A stretch of 64,000 nt of DNA, taken from assembly GCA_963931925.1 (NCBI GenBank), contig OZ007579.1, positions 27,803,981 to 27,867,980 on the forward strand. The letters are read 5' to 3'. Below, piece after piece: positions 11,564-22,105 of the stretch. Origin of the DNA: Onchidella celtica (taxonomy: Eukaryota; Mollusca; Gastropoda; Systellommatophora; Onchidiidae). The number at the start of each line of letters is the position of its first letter. The first letter of the stretch is position 1. Made by a program: the position numbers and the translations under genes. The notes beneath the pieces are model-generated. The model saw nothing but the letters and a program-made list of their open reading frames with translations. It was not told the origin of the DNA and ran no database searches.

Positions 11564-13267
11564 GTGACAAACACTTGAGGTCAGCTAGAGTAATCGGGTA
11601 ACTGTACACATACAACCTATCCAAACGATTATGTAAAGTACACAGTGGAGCCTACACTCGTCTGTAAAGGGTTGGAAAATTGCCAAAAAGAACCGAGCTT
11701 CTACGATCCTCACGACGACTGAACCCTCCGAGTAAACGCTCTGTTCAATATTTGTCTCAAAACTGTGCAGTGACACACACTGCCCAAATATGACGCGATC
11801 TTCTGTCTCTTTCTCTGGTATTCCAGCTGCCACATGCCCTGGGCCTCTCAATATAAAATTTTTTACATGTATATCTGCTTTCAAAACGACGACTACAGTA
11901 TATAATCTTTCCCATGCAAATTTCACACAAGTTTCGCATTACCTGGGAATGCTAAAAATTCGTTTTCCTGTCTTTCTCTTTTTTTAACTCAGACTGCGTT
12001 TGGAATTTTTTTATATTTTTTTTTTATGAGGTGCTTTAGATACTAAAAGAGCCTTGAACTGTTTAAATGGCACCACTTATGAAAATAGAAATTATCAATT
12101 TTCATAAAACAATTATTAACGATAATATGATGTATATTACTTTTCTTTAAAATCAATACCTTAGCAGGCAATCGGGAAGTATTTGTAAATTGATATATGA
12201 TTGTAATTAATCTCATACGTGCCGGATAGCCAAATTTTCTCTGTGCACCAGTTGAAGATTAAATGGACAGTGTGAGTGTGTGTATAGTTGCATATATATG
12301 TAGTTTGTTGGGTGTTGTTGTTGTTGTTGTTGTTTTGGGGGGGGGGGGGGTATTTTAATCATAGAAAAAGAAATGTTCTGGCCATAATTTCATAAGCAAA
12401 ACAGATGCATCAAGCAGCTGGTATACACGTGTAGTAATGCAAGCAAATTTTGTTGTGGTAGATATATGAATTGTTGGTGAATGCTTTCGAATAGTATGAA
12501 ATTAGTTTCTATTTTTCTCTTCAGTGTTTTTTGTTTTGTTTTGTTTTAATTTCAATATGTACACAAACTCACCATTAGTAATTATGTTCATCTTATAGAG
12601 TAGAAGATTTACACCTTCATTCTTTATTTTGCAAATGTATGCTTCATTATCTGAGACCAAGACGACAGAGTCTGTTCATTTCCACTGTAATATCATTCCA
12701 CATTGTGATGTTCAGATTTTGTATTGATTCCTTTTCAAACCACTCGCCTACATATCTTACACCGGTATTGATTACAGTTACTGAAAAGATGTTAAAACTT
12801 ATAGCATATAGACATCTACTTATGTTTATCTGTCGAAGACTGCTGAACAAAATGGGATTTTTTTTGTTTTTTTTTTGTTACATTTGCATTGCCACATTTG
12901 ATACAACAAACATTTTGAGACAGTCATTGAAATCCTGCTGATCTAGACTGCTGTTTGTTTTCTTATCATTTGGTTCCCATTGCAGCTTTCAACCGGAACA
13001 TCTTTTCTGAGCTCTGTTACAGTTTTTTCAAATAGTCGTACTATTTTCGTTCGCAGTCATAACAGCAAGATTTTGCAGACAAACACCCCCCCCCCCTTTT
13101 TTTTTTTTAAAACTATTGCATGTTTCTCGTATTTTTTTTCTTCTGGCCAAAAATTTGATACATGTACAAAATCAGTCCTAGAAAATATTCTACTCTTTTA
13201 CTGTGTCCATTGCATTATCTTTCATCCGGCACTCACAAAATTTCTCCAGGATGTAATTTTTTATATG
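11564..13267. other. Probable 3' UTR and intergenic DNA
   Basis: Apart from the ATTAAA signal, I see TTG repeats and a 13-bp G run near 12336-12350, and no gene. Confidence 0.5.
12258..12263 (+). promoter_or_regulatory. Candidate polyadenylation signal ATTAAA
   Basis: ATTAAA is followed within 15 bp by a GT-rich stretch, about 700 bp after the stop at 11563. It is the best candidate 3' end for the two-exon gene. Confidence 0.4.
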
Positions 13268-13272
13268 TCTTC

Positions 13273-14513
13273 TGTCACGAGCAGAGTTAGGGTCTTGGGG
13301 AGCATTCGACTGCACGAGAGGCAGCTAACTCACACTCGGACACAACCACACAAGAAAAGTATCAAACAACTAGAGTATCTATATATGTCAGGCCGGTCAG
13401 GCCATGTTTTACATAAATATTAATAAACAAAACAAAAGACAATAGAGGTATATTCAAAGCAATAAATTCTAATTACTAACTTAATCTATGATATTCATGT
13501 AATTATGGATCCTTATTGGATGTACTGCAATCAATAGCAAATGGTATATTATACGAAACTAGATATCAATTTAAAGTGTCAGTTGAGTCGCCACTGGCCA
13601 GTCGCCAGGCAAACTCTCCCTAAATCATATGGGCTTGAATGTTAGGAGAGCCCAGTACGTTCCAAGCCTACAGAAGCACACTTCGGCTTGTAGGTAATTA
13701 TGCAGTTGCAAAAAAAACTATTTATATATATGCACAATCATTATTCAATTCATCAACAATGTGCTATATTACTTCAATCATACTATGGAAATAATTCTAT
13801 AACACAGGCCACTCGTCGTCGAGCGCCAGCTGGGGTTTCCCTAGACTTCCTATGAGGCTGTGGTTCTCTCTCTATCTCTGATCTTCTATTATGCTTGAAC
13901 AAATAAGATATATTACCATTGGTCACGCCTACTGGTAGGCGCGAACATCAAAATAGCGCAGCGTGGGCTTTCAAAGGTCAGCCCACTCAGACCTTTCTTT
14001 CTAGAGCTCAGTCAGTCCGTTAGCAAGGACTTCTAGTCTTCAAATCACAGTTCAGGTACTGGCCAACCGGATATACATCACGACACGATGCTTCTGCTCG
14101 TCTGTATTCAATAAATCTGAACGTTACACGATGTTTTATACTATCTGGCTACCCAGCAGTGCTAGTCCGCTGGCCCAATTAGTTCAGCTATCTCATTGGT
14201 CGAAACCTCCCACCATTTTACTTGTAGTAATACGTCTGCACTATTCTACCAGCCAGTTAACGTGCAAAAACTTGTCTAGTCATACTTAACAATGTCAACT
14301 ATCCCCACCTTGTTTCACCCCTACTCCATTACTTATTAATCACGAACATTAAAACCGACAAGCGTGACTCTAACAGTTTAACTTTACATTTATTTACTCA
14401 CCAACTATAATTCGCGAGGGCCGTTCAAGGCCACCAGCCAATTTCTCATGGCCCTGGTAAAACAACAACAACTTACTCTCTGCGTGAGTTTTAACAACAT
14501 CCGAATCATGACA
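13273..14513. mobile_element. Solo LTR, 1241 bp
   Basis: The block starts TGTCACGAG and ends TCATGACA, the TG...CA ends of an LTR. The flanks are TCTTC and ACTTC, a 4/5-match target-site duplication. There is no gag or pol. ATTGG (reverse CCAAT) motifs at 13918 and 14193 hint at minus-strand orientation. Family unassigned. Confidence 0.6.
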
Positions 14514-14518
14514 ACTTC

Positions 14519-14985
14519 CAACCAGTGGAGTGCAGAAAGTGGGGCAGAGGAAACAGCGGACCCGGGCGTCCATTTCAACGAGTAAAATTTAAATTAAATT
14601 ATTTGAAACTTGAAATTTATTGCTCCTAATCTGGTTGTACACAATAAGAATTTTGTTTCCTCTAACTTTTACATATTTAAAATTTCGTTCATTTCTCAGT
14701 ATTAAGCCCTATACTTGAGATTTGGGGTTTACAATCAAAGAGTTGGCCCTGGGCATCATCAAACCTCTGCACGCCACCGTTTTCAACATAACTTTTAGAC
14801 GTCATTTGGGGCATAAATCTTAGGCTGGTAGGGCACTGCGTGTAGTCTGTATTTACTCGCTTTTAGTGTGAGATGTGAACCTTGGAGTGCAATGGGACCC
14901 CTCGCACTGGCGAGACTGAATCATGTATGTCTCACTACTTCAGATGTATCAAAGTGTCTTGAGCCAGTTGGTGGAAAGAGAGACC
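14519..14985. other. Unannotated stretch
   Basis: No gene, repeat array or element end is recognised between the solo LTR and the 33-bp minisatellite. Confidence 0.5.
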
Positions 14986-14986
14986 T

Positions 14987-15386
14987 CTGTGGGGTTTGGA
15001 TAGCTCGCTTTGGTTAGTTCTGTGGGGTTTGGATAGCTCGCTTTGGTTAGTTCTGTGGGGTTTGGATAGCTCGCTTTGGTTAGTTCTGTGGGGTTTGGAT
15101 AGCTCGCTTTGGTTAGTTCTGTGGGGTTTGGATAGCTCGCCTTGGTTAGTTCTGTGGGGTTTGGATAGCTCGCTTTGGTTAGTTCTGTGAGGTTTGGATA
15201 GCCCGCTTTGGTTAGTTCTGTGGGGTTTGGATAGCTCGCTTTGGTTAGTTCTGTGAGGTTTGGATAGCTTGCTTTGTTTAGTTCTGTGGAGTTTGGATAG
15301 CTCGCTTTGGTTAGTTCTGTGGGGTTTGGATAGCTCGCTTTGGTTAGTTCTATGGAGTTTGGATAGCTCGTTTTGGTTAGTTCTGT
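14987..15386 (-). repeat. 33-bp minisatellite, about 12 units
   Basis: Twelve near-identical 33-bp units containing TTTGGATAGCTCGCTTTGG. Because 33 is a multiple of three, the minus strand reads as a repeated 11-residue unit (HRTNQSELSKP) inside a 156-codon open frame at 14935-15405. Unit changes are few and do not show the synonymous bias expected of a selected protein, so I call it a minisatellite, with a small chance of a short repetitive peptide gene. Confidence 0.85.
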
Positions 15387-17640
15387 CGTCTTCAGTAAAA
15401 TTCAATATTTGTTCTTTTCGTCTTCTAGCTGCATTGTCTTATACATGTACGTATAGAGTTAGCTCTAGATTTAATGGCACTAATTTTGCTAGTGAATGCA
15501 GAGCAGCATGTCTAATTTTCAGTTGCAAAACTTTCTGCTCAAACAAGGAAAAGCGTACAGGATTTGCATTAGAAGAAATTGTCTTAGTATTTGAATGCCA
15601 TCATTATTGTTATCATTATCAGAGTTATCATTGTTATCGACAGTCTCCTTGTCATGATATCATAGTCATTATCAGCATCATCACCATTGTCATCGGCATC
15701 ACGCCATGTACTGCTGGCTGACGTGTTCAACGGATAGGAGCTCTCTTCCACTGAAGATCTCTTTTTCTCCTACGAATTTAAACAAACATTTACTGAAATC
15801 AGACAGATTGGATTCAGGTTGTGAAATACATGTATACTGCTGAATGAAGAAACAAGGGGAGAACGGTCTCAGTGCTATCCGCCCTTTACTAATCTACTGG
15901 CTATGTCTCAAGTTCTATATATATATTGTATTATTTAATGCTGTATGTTTACAATCTTTTTTCAGTGACATCTGACTCTTGTCATAATGACAGATCTATA
16001 TAACATTTGACCTTTGACACATGTACAGTGAACGTGCAATGCATTAATTATTGAAAGGACTACAACCACATTTGCCCTCGGGTGGGTGCCTGGTGATATG
16101 TTTTGTATAATTTTGAATACACTTTTTTTTTTTTTCCGGTACATGATTCCAAAATTGAAAAAGAATTCCCAAATCTATTGTAAATTTTTCCGTAGAGCCA
16201 AATTTCTGTGATACAGATTTTTAATGAAGTGTAAAAATGAACTTGGTATGTGTAAATGCCATTGTATTTAGAGCAAAGTACGAAAATTGAAAACAAAGTT
16301 TGTCTCACTTAATGAAAAACTTCTATAATTTGCGACAACTTCTACAACACTAGTACTGAGTGATAACTTTGACGAGCCTCGAGAGTAAAAAGTTCACGGG
16401 TCGCATAAGTAGGGAGGAAGTTTACAATTTGTGGGGGAAATAAAAACTTATGGCTAACAAGTTTTGTAAACTTTAGTAACAGCCAGAGCAAATTTTTAAT
16501 ACAGAAGGATTTGTCATCTCTGCCTCAGCAACTGAGTAACTCGTTGTAACAGATTTCCATTTTGTTATTACGGTACTCTGGGTAAGTTAGATATGTCGCA
16601 TGGACGATTCAAGATAATGGGCTGTTTGTTTCACCTAGTGTAAGCTTGACCGTGCACCAACAGAATAAGTTGAAGCATAGACTTCAGTGGTTACTTAACG
16701 TGTGTTCGACATGTTGGTTTTAGTGTAGGCCCAGATTAAGGACGAGGTGCATGCGGTCTGGACTTGTGCATTAATCACATAAGATCTAGCTTGGTCTGCC
16801 ACTTGGCCACTTGCAAAATAAAATCCGGTCAAGCCGCTGTGCCGTGCAAAGTGGCCAAGTAAGCAATGTTGACGGGCACAAAGTGCGGGGTGTAAACTAG
16901 GCAGTGTACAAATGCCCAGATATGGCAGCGTGCCAGATTTTCGGTGCTGGGCGAAACAAAGATTTTATAACAATGCCAGGTTGCCGTTATTGCAGCATTA
17001 CTGGGTCCACACTAATGCTGAATGTCAGTGCAAAACCAAACCATTTTGAAGTACTGCTAAAAGCCCAGAACACCGAACCATTTCCTCAGGTGATAGTAAT
17101 AATCATTCGTACTATTGTCCTATAAATTGTGGTATTAAACTATAAGGCCATTTTTTAGGTTTCAATCTATGCAGCTCTAAGAAAATACAGTGTATTCAAT
17201 TTCCTCATTAGGTTTGGGTGAAGAAACAGGGCAGACTTATTACTGTTACCTTTAAGGAGATTAAATTTCGTCATTAGTTCTTGATTAATGTTCCTAAGTC
17301 GATAATGTAATGATTGACATACCCATGTATAGCACTCAGTTTCAACACTTCAGGGTGGTAATGGAAGTCTTGATAGAGCCGTGAACAGAAATGTAAAGAA
17401 ATATGATGGTTTGAGCATTTTTATGGAATCTTCCTGCCAGAATGGCACAACCAGGGCTGGAAACTGGAAACTGTGTCAATAACCTGTTGTATAATTTGTG
17501 AACAAGTTCATGCTTGTTTAACATTGTGTGAATATGCGCCAGTTGCTATGATGTTATTTGGATCTTTATATGTGTTAATTTGCTTTTGGATCTGTGCCCG
17601 TAAAGCGAGCGAATGACTGATTTTAACCTGACGGTACACA
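15387..17640. other. Unannotated intergenic stretch
   Basis: A TCAT/TTAT-rich strip lies at 15598-15690 and a T run at 16124-16137. No gene is supportable. Confidence 0.5.
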
Positions 17641-17693
17641 GAGGCGACTCACAAGGAGATGAAAAGGGAGAGAGAGAGAAAGGGTGTGTGTTC

Positions 17694-17724
<31 letters not shown>

Positions 17725-17785
17725 AAAGACAGAGAGAGAGAGAGAGAAGAAAGAGAGAGAGAGAGACAGAGACAGAGAACGTGTA
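17640..17785. repeat. GA-rich microsatellite
   Basis: (GA)n with GACA interruptions. The open frames on both strands are low-complexity artefacts. Confidence 0.9.
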
Positions 17786-18977
17786 TGCCAAAAATGATTT
17801 TCTTTTCCATTTTGAATTAGCGTGTGTATCTAAACGTCAACTGTTTTTATACTGAATATTCTGATATTTTCTATGAACACAAATATGCCATAAACCGACC
17901 TCTTGTTCCTTGCTTGACCCTTGTGCAAGAAAAAAGAAAAACATCTAACTCATACTATGATCACAGCGGGCTGTACGCCTGGTCTTATAAGTTATAACTC
18001 ATATCTTACGTGTAATCTCAAGGACAGGAGACATAAGAGGCCATCCTTAAAATATTTATGCTCGATTTTAGCCATTTTCACCCCATAGCCCCCTCCCCCA
18101 TGTAACTTTCCAGGTGGGGTAGTGGGATCCCTCCTCCGTCCATATACAAGAGTACGGCCATTAAAATGTTGAGTGTCCATGATAATGTCTTGATATTCCA
18201 AAACTATTGAGTGACATTTGGCAGGCTCTATTTGACTATTTGACCAATTCTTTCGAAACATTTTACATTATAAGGTCGTTTTTTTTTTTTTTTAACAAAA
18301 ACAGCAAGAAAAAAACACTTCATACACATTTCACTTCTATAACCGAAAAGCGTGTGAACGGCCCCTAGAAGCACACCCCCCACCCCAACCTCCGAGAATA
18401 CGTACTTTAAGGATGGCATCAAATCCCAAATTGTCCCCCTTTAGTTTACGAGTCAAGGGCCTTAAACTTCGCCTTGTGTCCCTTTTAATTAGATATAGCA
18501 AACTTTGTTATATATCATACTACATGTACTTAGTCTAGATTTTTTTTTCTTATCCAACTTTGCATTTTGAATTCTTATTCATTTAATATTATAAGTCACT
18601 GATATATCATGGCCATGGCAAGGAAGAAGGAATGGCATCAGTTATGATATTCAAAAAGCCATAATGATTGTTTTCGTTATGATCATCAAAATCATCTTCA
18701 TCGTTATCATAACTGCTCGTGTTACAAGTGTTGTTACTGACAATGTGACAAAGAATAAGACTGCTGCTGCTGTTTATTATCATAATTATCAGATATAATG
18801 TTATCACTACAATTAATGTTATCTGGATATTGTGTTATATTGCACTGTATCTTTGTTCATATGACGAACATGAATTGGTATAATATGACATCTTCTTGCG
18901 CTTTTGTATTGTTACATTTATATGGAAATAAAAAATTAACTGTGATATTTCAAATACTGGTACGCTGTATTTCTTTC
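17786..18977. other. Unannotated intergenic stretch
   Basis: No gene recognised. A TCAT/ATCA-rich strip lies at 18640-18790. Confidence 0.5.
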
Positions 18978-20092
18978 TTGTTGTTGTTGTTGTTGTTGTG
19001 TTGGTGGTGGTGGTCGCGGTGGTGGTGGTCGTGGTGATGGTGGTGGTGGTGGTGGTCGTGGTCATGGTGGTGGTGGTGGTCGTGGTGATGGTGGTGGTCG
19101 TGGTGATGGTGGTGGTCGTGGTGATGGTGGTCGTGGTCGTGGTGATGGTGGTGGTCGTGGTGATGGTGGTGGTGGTGGTGGTCGTCGTGGTGGTGGTGGT
19201 GGTCGTGGTGATGGTGGTGGTCGTGGTGGTGGTGGTCGTGGTGATGGTGGTGGTGGTGGTGGTCGTGGTCGTGGTGGTGGTGGTGGTCGTGGTGATGGTG
19301 GTGGTGGTGGTGGTCGTGGTGATGGTGGTGGTTGTGGTGGTCGTGGTGGTGGTGGTGGTTGTGGTGATGGTGGTGGTTGTGGTGATGGTGGTGGTCGTGG
19401 TGGTGGTGGTGGTCGTGGTGGTCGTGGTGATGGTGGTGGTTGTGGTGGTGGTGGTTGTGGTGTTGGTGGTGGTTGTGGTGATGGTGGTGGTTGTGGTGAT
19501 GGTGGTGATCGTGGTGATGGTGGTGGTCGTGGTGATGGTGGTGATGGTGGTGGTCGTGGTGATGGTGGTGGTCGTGGTGATGGTGGTGGTGGTGGTGGTC
19601 GTGGTGATGGTGGTGGTGGTGGTCGTGGTGATGGTGGTGGTGGTGGTGGTCGTGGTGGTGATGGTGGTGGTGGTGGTGGTGGTGGTGGTGGTGGTGGTGG
19701 TGGTGGTGGTGGTGGTGGTGGTGGTGGTGGTCGTGGTGATGGTGGTGGTGGTGGTGGTCGTGGTGATGGTGGTGGTCGTGGTGATGGTGGTGGTGGTGGT
19801 GGTCGTGGTGATGGTGGTGGTGGTGGTCGTGGTGATGCTGGTGGTGGTGGTGGTCGTGGTGATGGTGGTGGTGGTGGTGGTTGTGGTGGTGGTGGTGGTG
19901 GTGGTGATGGTGGTGGTGGTGGTGGTTGTGGTGGTGGTGGTGATGGTGGTGATGGTGGTGGTTGTGGTGTTGGTGTTGATTTTATTGTTGTTGGTGGTGT
20001 TGATGTTCGTGTTGTTTTTGTTGGTGGTGGTAGTGTTGGTGTTGTTGTTGCTGCTGCTGTTGCTGTTGTTGTTGTTGTTGTTGCTGTATTTG
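18978..20092. repeat. GGT-based minisatellite, 1.1 kb
   Basis: Trinucleotide GGT/GTC/GAT array with repeated GGTCGTGGTGATGGT modules, bounded by GTT repeats. The apparent poly-Val, poly-Thr and Pro-rich frames are a consequence of a stop-free trinucleotide array. The plus strand has a strong G-quadruplex-type composition (runs of GG every third base). Confidence 0.97.
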
Positions 20093-20640
20093 TTAAATGA
20101 CAACAAGTGATCAAGCGTCTTCTTGATTTTGTTTTTCTTCTTCCCATTACCGTTCCCTCCTCCTCGTAGTTCTTTCTCTGTTTCTCCCCTCTCTCCGTCT
20201 TTTTCTTTCTTCTTCTAATCCTCCCTATCTTCCTCCTCCTTCTTCTTTCTTGTTTTTCTTCTTCTTCCTTTTCTTCTGTTCCTTGGTTGAACGTAGGCAT
20301 GTTCTACAGGCCGAGCAGAGTAAGTGAAGAACAAACAAATCATGAACACTGGTATAAATACAGTCCATGACAAACATTAGGCTACTGGTGGATTCACAAT
20401 GTATGCTGAACACTTCAAAGAGACTAAGGCGAAGAAAAGACACAGATGTGTATAAAATCTTTCAGAACCAAGTGGTTGGGACTCAGGTCAAACAAACTGG
20501 CCGAAATTGGGATGCAGTACACTAATGTTCTAGAGTGAACAGCAGTAGTGTACTGGGACTTAAAAACTGTTCTGGTTAGGCTTAGCGCTAACGATGAAAA
20601 CATAGTGTTTATATGGTACATCGTAGTGTCAAATTCGTGA
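20093..20640. other. Pyrimidine-rich then unannotated stretch
   Basis: 20120-20280 is TTC/CTTCTT-rich. The remainder shows no feature. Confidence 0.5.
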
Positions 20641-20679
20641 CTTTTGCTGTGCGGACGATGGCCTTCCATAGGTCTGTTT

Positions 20680-20858
20680 GACTGTCTTGTGCGTCTGTCT
20701 CTCGTGTCTGTCCGTCTGTCTGTCCTACTGTCTGCCTGGTTATCTGTCTGTCTGCTGCATGGCAGTCTGGCTGTCTGTCTGTCTGGCCGCCAGTCTGTCT
20801 GCCCATCTGTATCAGCCTGTCTGTTTGTTTGCCTGCCTGCCCGCGTGCCTGCCTGAAT
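20680..20858. repeat. Degenerate CTGT microsatellite
   Basis: Imperfect CTGT/CTGC repeats. The overlapping Cys/Arg-rich frames are artefacts. Confidence 0.85.
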
Positions 20859-21785
20859 GCAAATTTTCTCAAGAACAAGGAGAACACCATACATCTAATC
20901 TCCTCGCTCATGTTGGGACGAAATCTCAATTTGACAAGCTCTCTTAATGTTATCTTCGTCTTTCCAGAAAATACAGGTCTCCTAGTGTTCCTGGAACTGT
21001 TCCACTGTTCTTCACCGAGCACGGATGTTCTCTATCCTTAGCGTTTATCGAAATTCACCGAAGACATTATTCCTGAAAAGCCGAGGGCTACCCGAACTTG
21101 GTCAGCGCCAATCCCTTTTCCTGGACACTTGCACGTTTACAAAACATTTCACAGCAATTGTGGGTTTATCAGCTTGATTTCTATCCCACATTCAGAGATC
21201 GAGTGCAGCCATTTTGTTTTTCTTTCGTTATCGATTACTCCCCTCCTGGGCGTTAATCCTCACACTTCTGACATTTCCTCCTCAGACGTTGCAAACAAAA
21301 TGTGGGCCGCAATTAAAACATTATCAGGCAAGGGCTAGAACAGACCAGGGATTCTCAACCCATAGTAAATTTACCTATAAATTCTACCTTCACCCGGAGA
21401 GGGGGTTGTTAGGGGGTTAAATTTGTCAATTCCAGATTTGATTTTTTTTTTTATTCCTTTAATAAACTATAATTCAAAACAAAAACAAATACATAAAACT
21501 GAAGATGAGAAAATTTGACGTACGTCTTGGGGGCGGGGGAGGGGGGGGGGGCGTCGTCAAAATTGGGCAAAAAGATAAAGTTGTGTGTGGGGAGAGAGTG
21601 TAGTACATGTAGCCTACATAATCTATAATTATTGTTCCTTTTATCTCGTTTTGGGCTTCACGAAATTTGTTTTGTACTTCATCTTACCATGTTGCTAAAG
21701 TAGTACAAATTGTGTAGCCTACTAGGCAAGTATAATCTAATTTCCTTTCTGTTGGCTGCTTTATTACGACAGAATTAGTATTCTG
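20859..21785. other. Unannotated stretch
   Basis: No gene visible. A G run lies at 21534-21551. Confidence 0.5.
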
Positions 21786-21943
21786 GAGTTTAAGTTTGAG
21801 GTTGGATTTTACGGTGCGTCGGCACGATAACTGTCACTTTACTCCTACCACGGTCTGTTTGAGTACTTTACTTATGCATGTTGTTCAAAGCTTCATGAAT
21901 TAAATTTCACGAATAGAATTAAATACAGCTCAGTATGAATTTG

Positions 21944-21945
<2 letters not shown>
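21786..21945 (+). repeat. Dispersed repeat family A, copy 2, left part
   Basis: Matches 685-840. It is split from its right part (25861-25920) by the retroposon/minisatellite insertion, and ends in AATTTGAT, which is repeated at 25869-25876. Confidence 0.6.

Positions 21946-21999
<54 letters not shown>
21944..21999 (-). repeat. (ATT)n tail of a non-LTR retroposon
   Basis: About 18 ATT units. Read on the minus strand, this simple repeat directly follows the reverse-transcriptase C-terminal remnant, as the short-repeat 3' tails of RTE/CR1-type elements do. Confidence 0.7.
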
Positions 22000-22000
<1 letters not shown>

Positions 22001-22105
22001 CTAGGCGCTGTCCTGCAGGATGTAGCCCCCTCCGACAACGCTTTCCATTCTGTTCTGTCTGTTGTTTTCCTCATCCATGTTGTTCCCCCTCTCTTTGTAA
22101 TGTCT
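22000..22105 (-). pseudogene. C-terminal remnant of a non-LTR retrotransposon ORF
   Basis: On the minus strand the reading frame leaving the minisatellite continues as GRPGRRWK, DITKRGGTTW and DRTEWKAL. These correspond to the conserved tail that follows the reverse-transcriptase domain in many RTE/Jockey/CR1-type elements (typically R-x-R-W-x-D-D-I ... W ... A-x-D-R-x-x-W). Everything upstream, including the catalytic domain, is absent: the copy is 5'-truncated. A (ATT)n tail follows. The family call is from remembered motif similarity. A protein search with this segment would settle it. Confidence 0.6.

Noticed and set aside
13980..14330. Possible tRNA/SINE promoter motifs
   Set aside because: No A/B-box pair at proper spacing and no cloverleaf; the region lies inside an LTR.
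15260..15721. Plus-strand 153-codon frame over the 33-bp minisatellite
   Set aside because: Opposite-strand reading of the same repeat, running into unrelated AT-rich sequence.
18835..20300. Poly-Thr, poly-Val and Pro/Ser/Arg-rich frames of 370-423 codons
   Set aside because: Produced by the GGT trinucleotide array; no complex sequence supports a protein.
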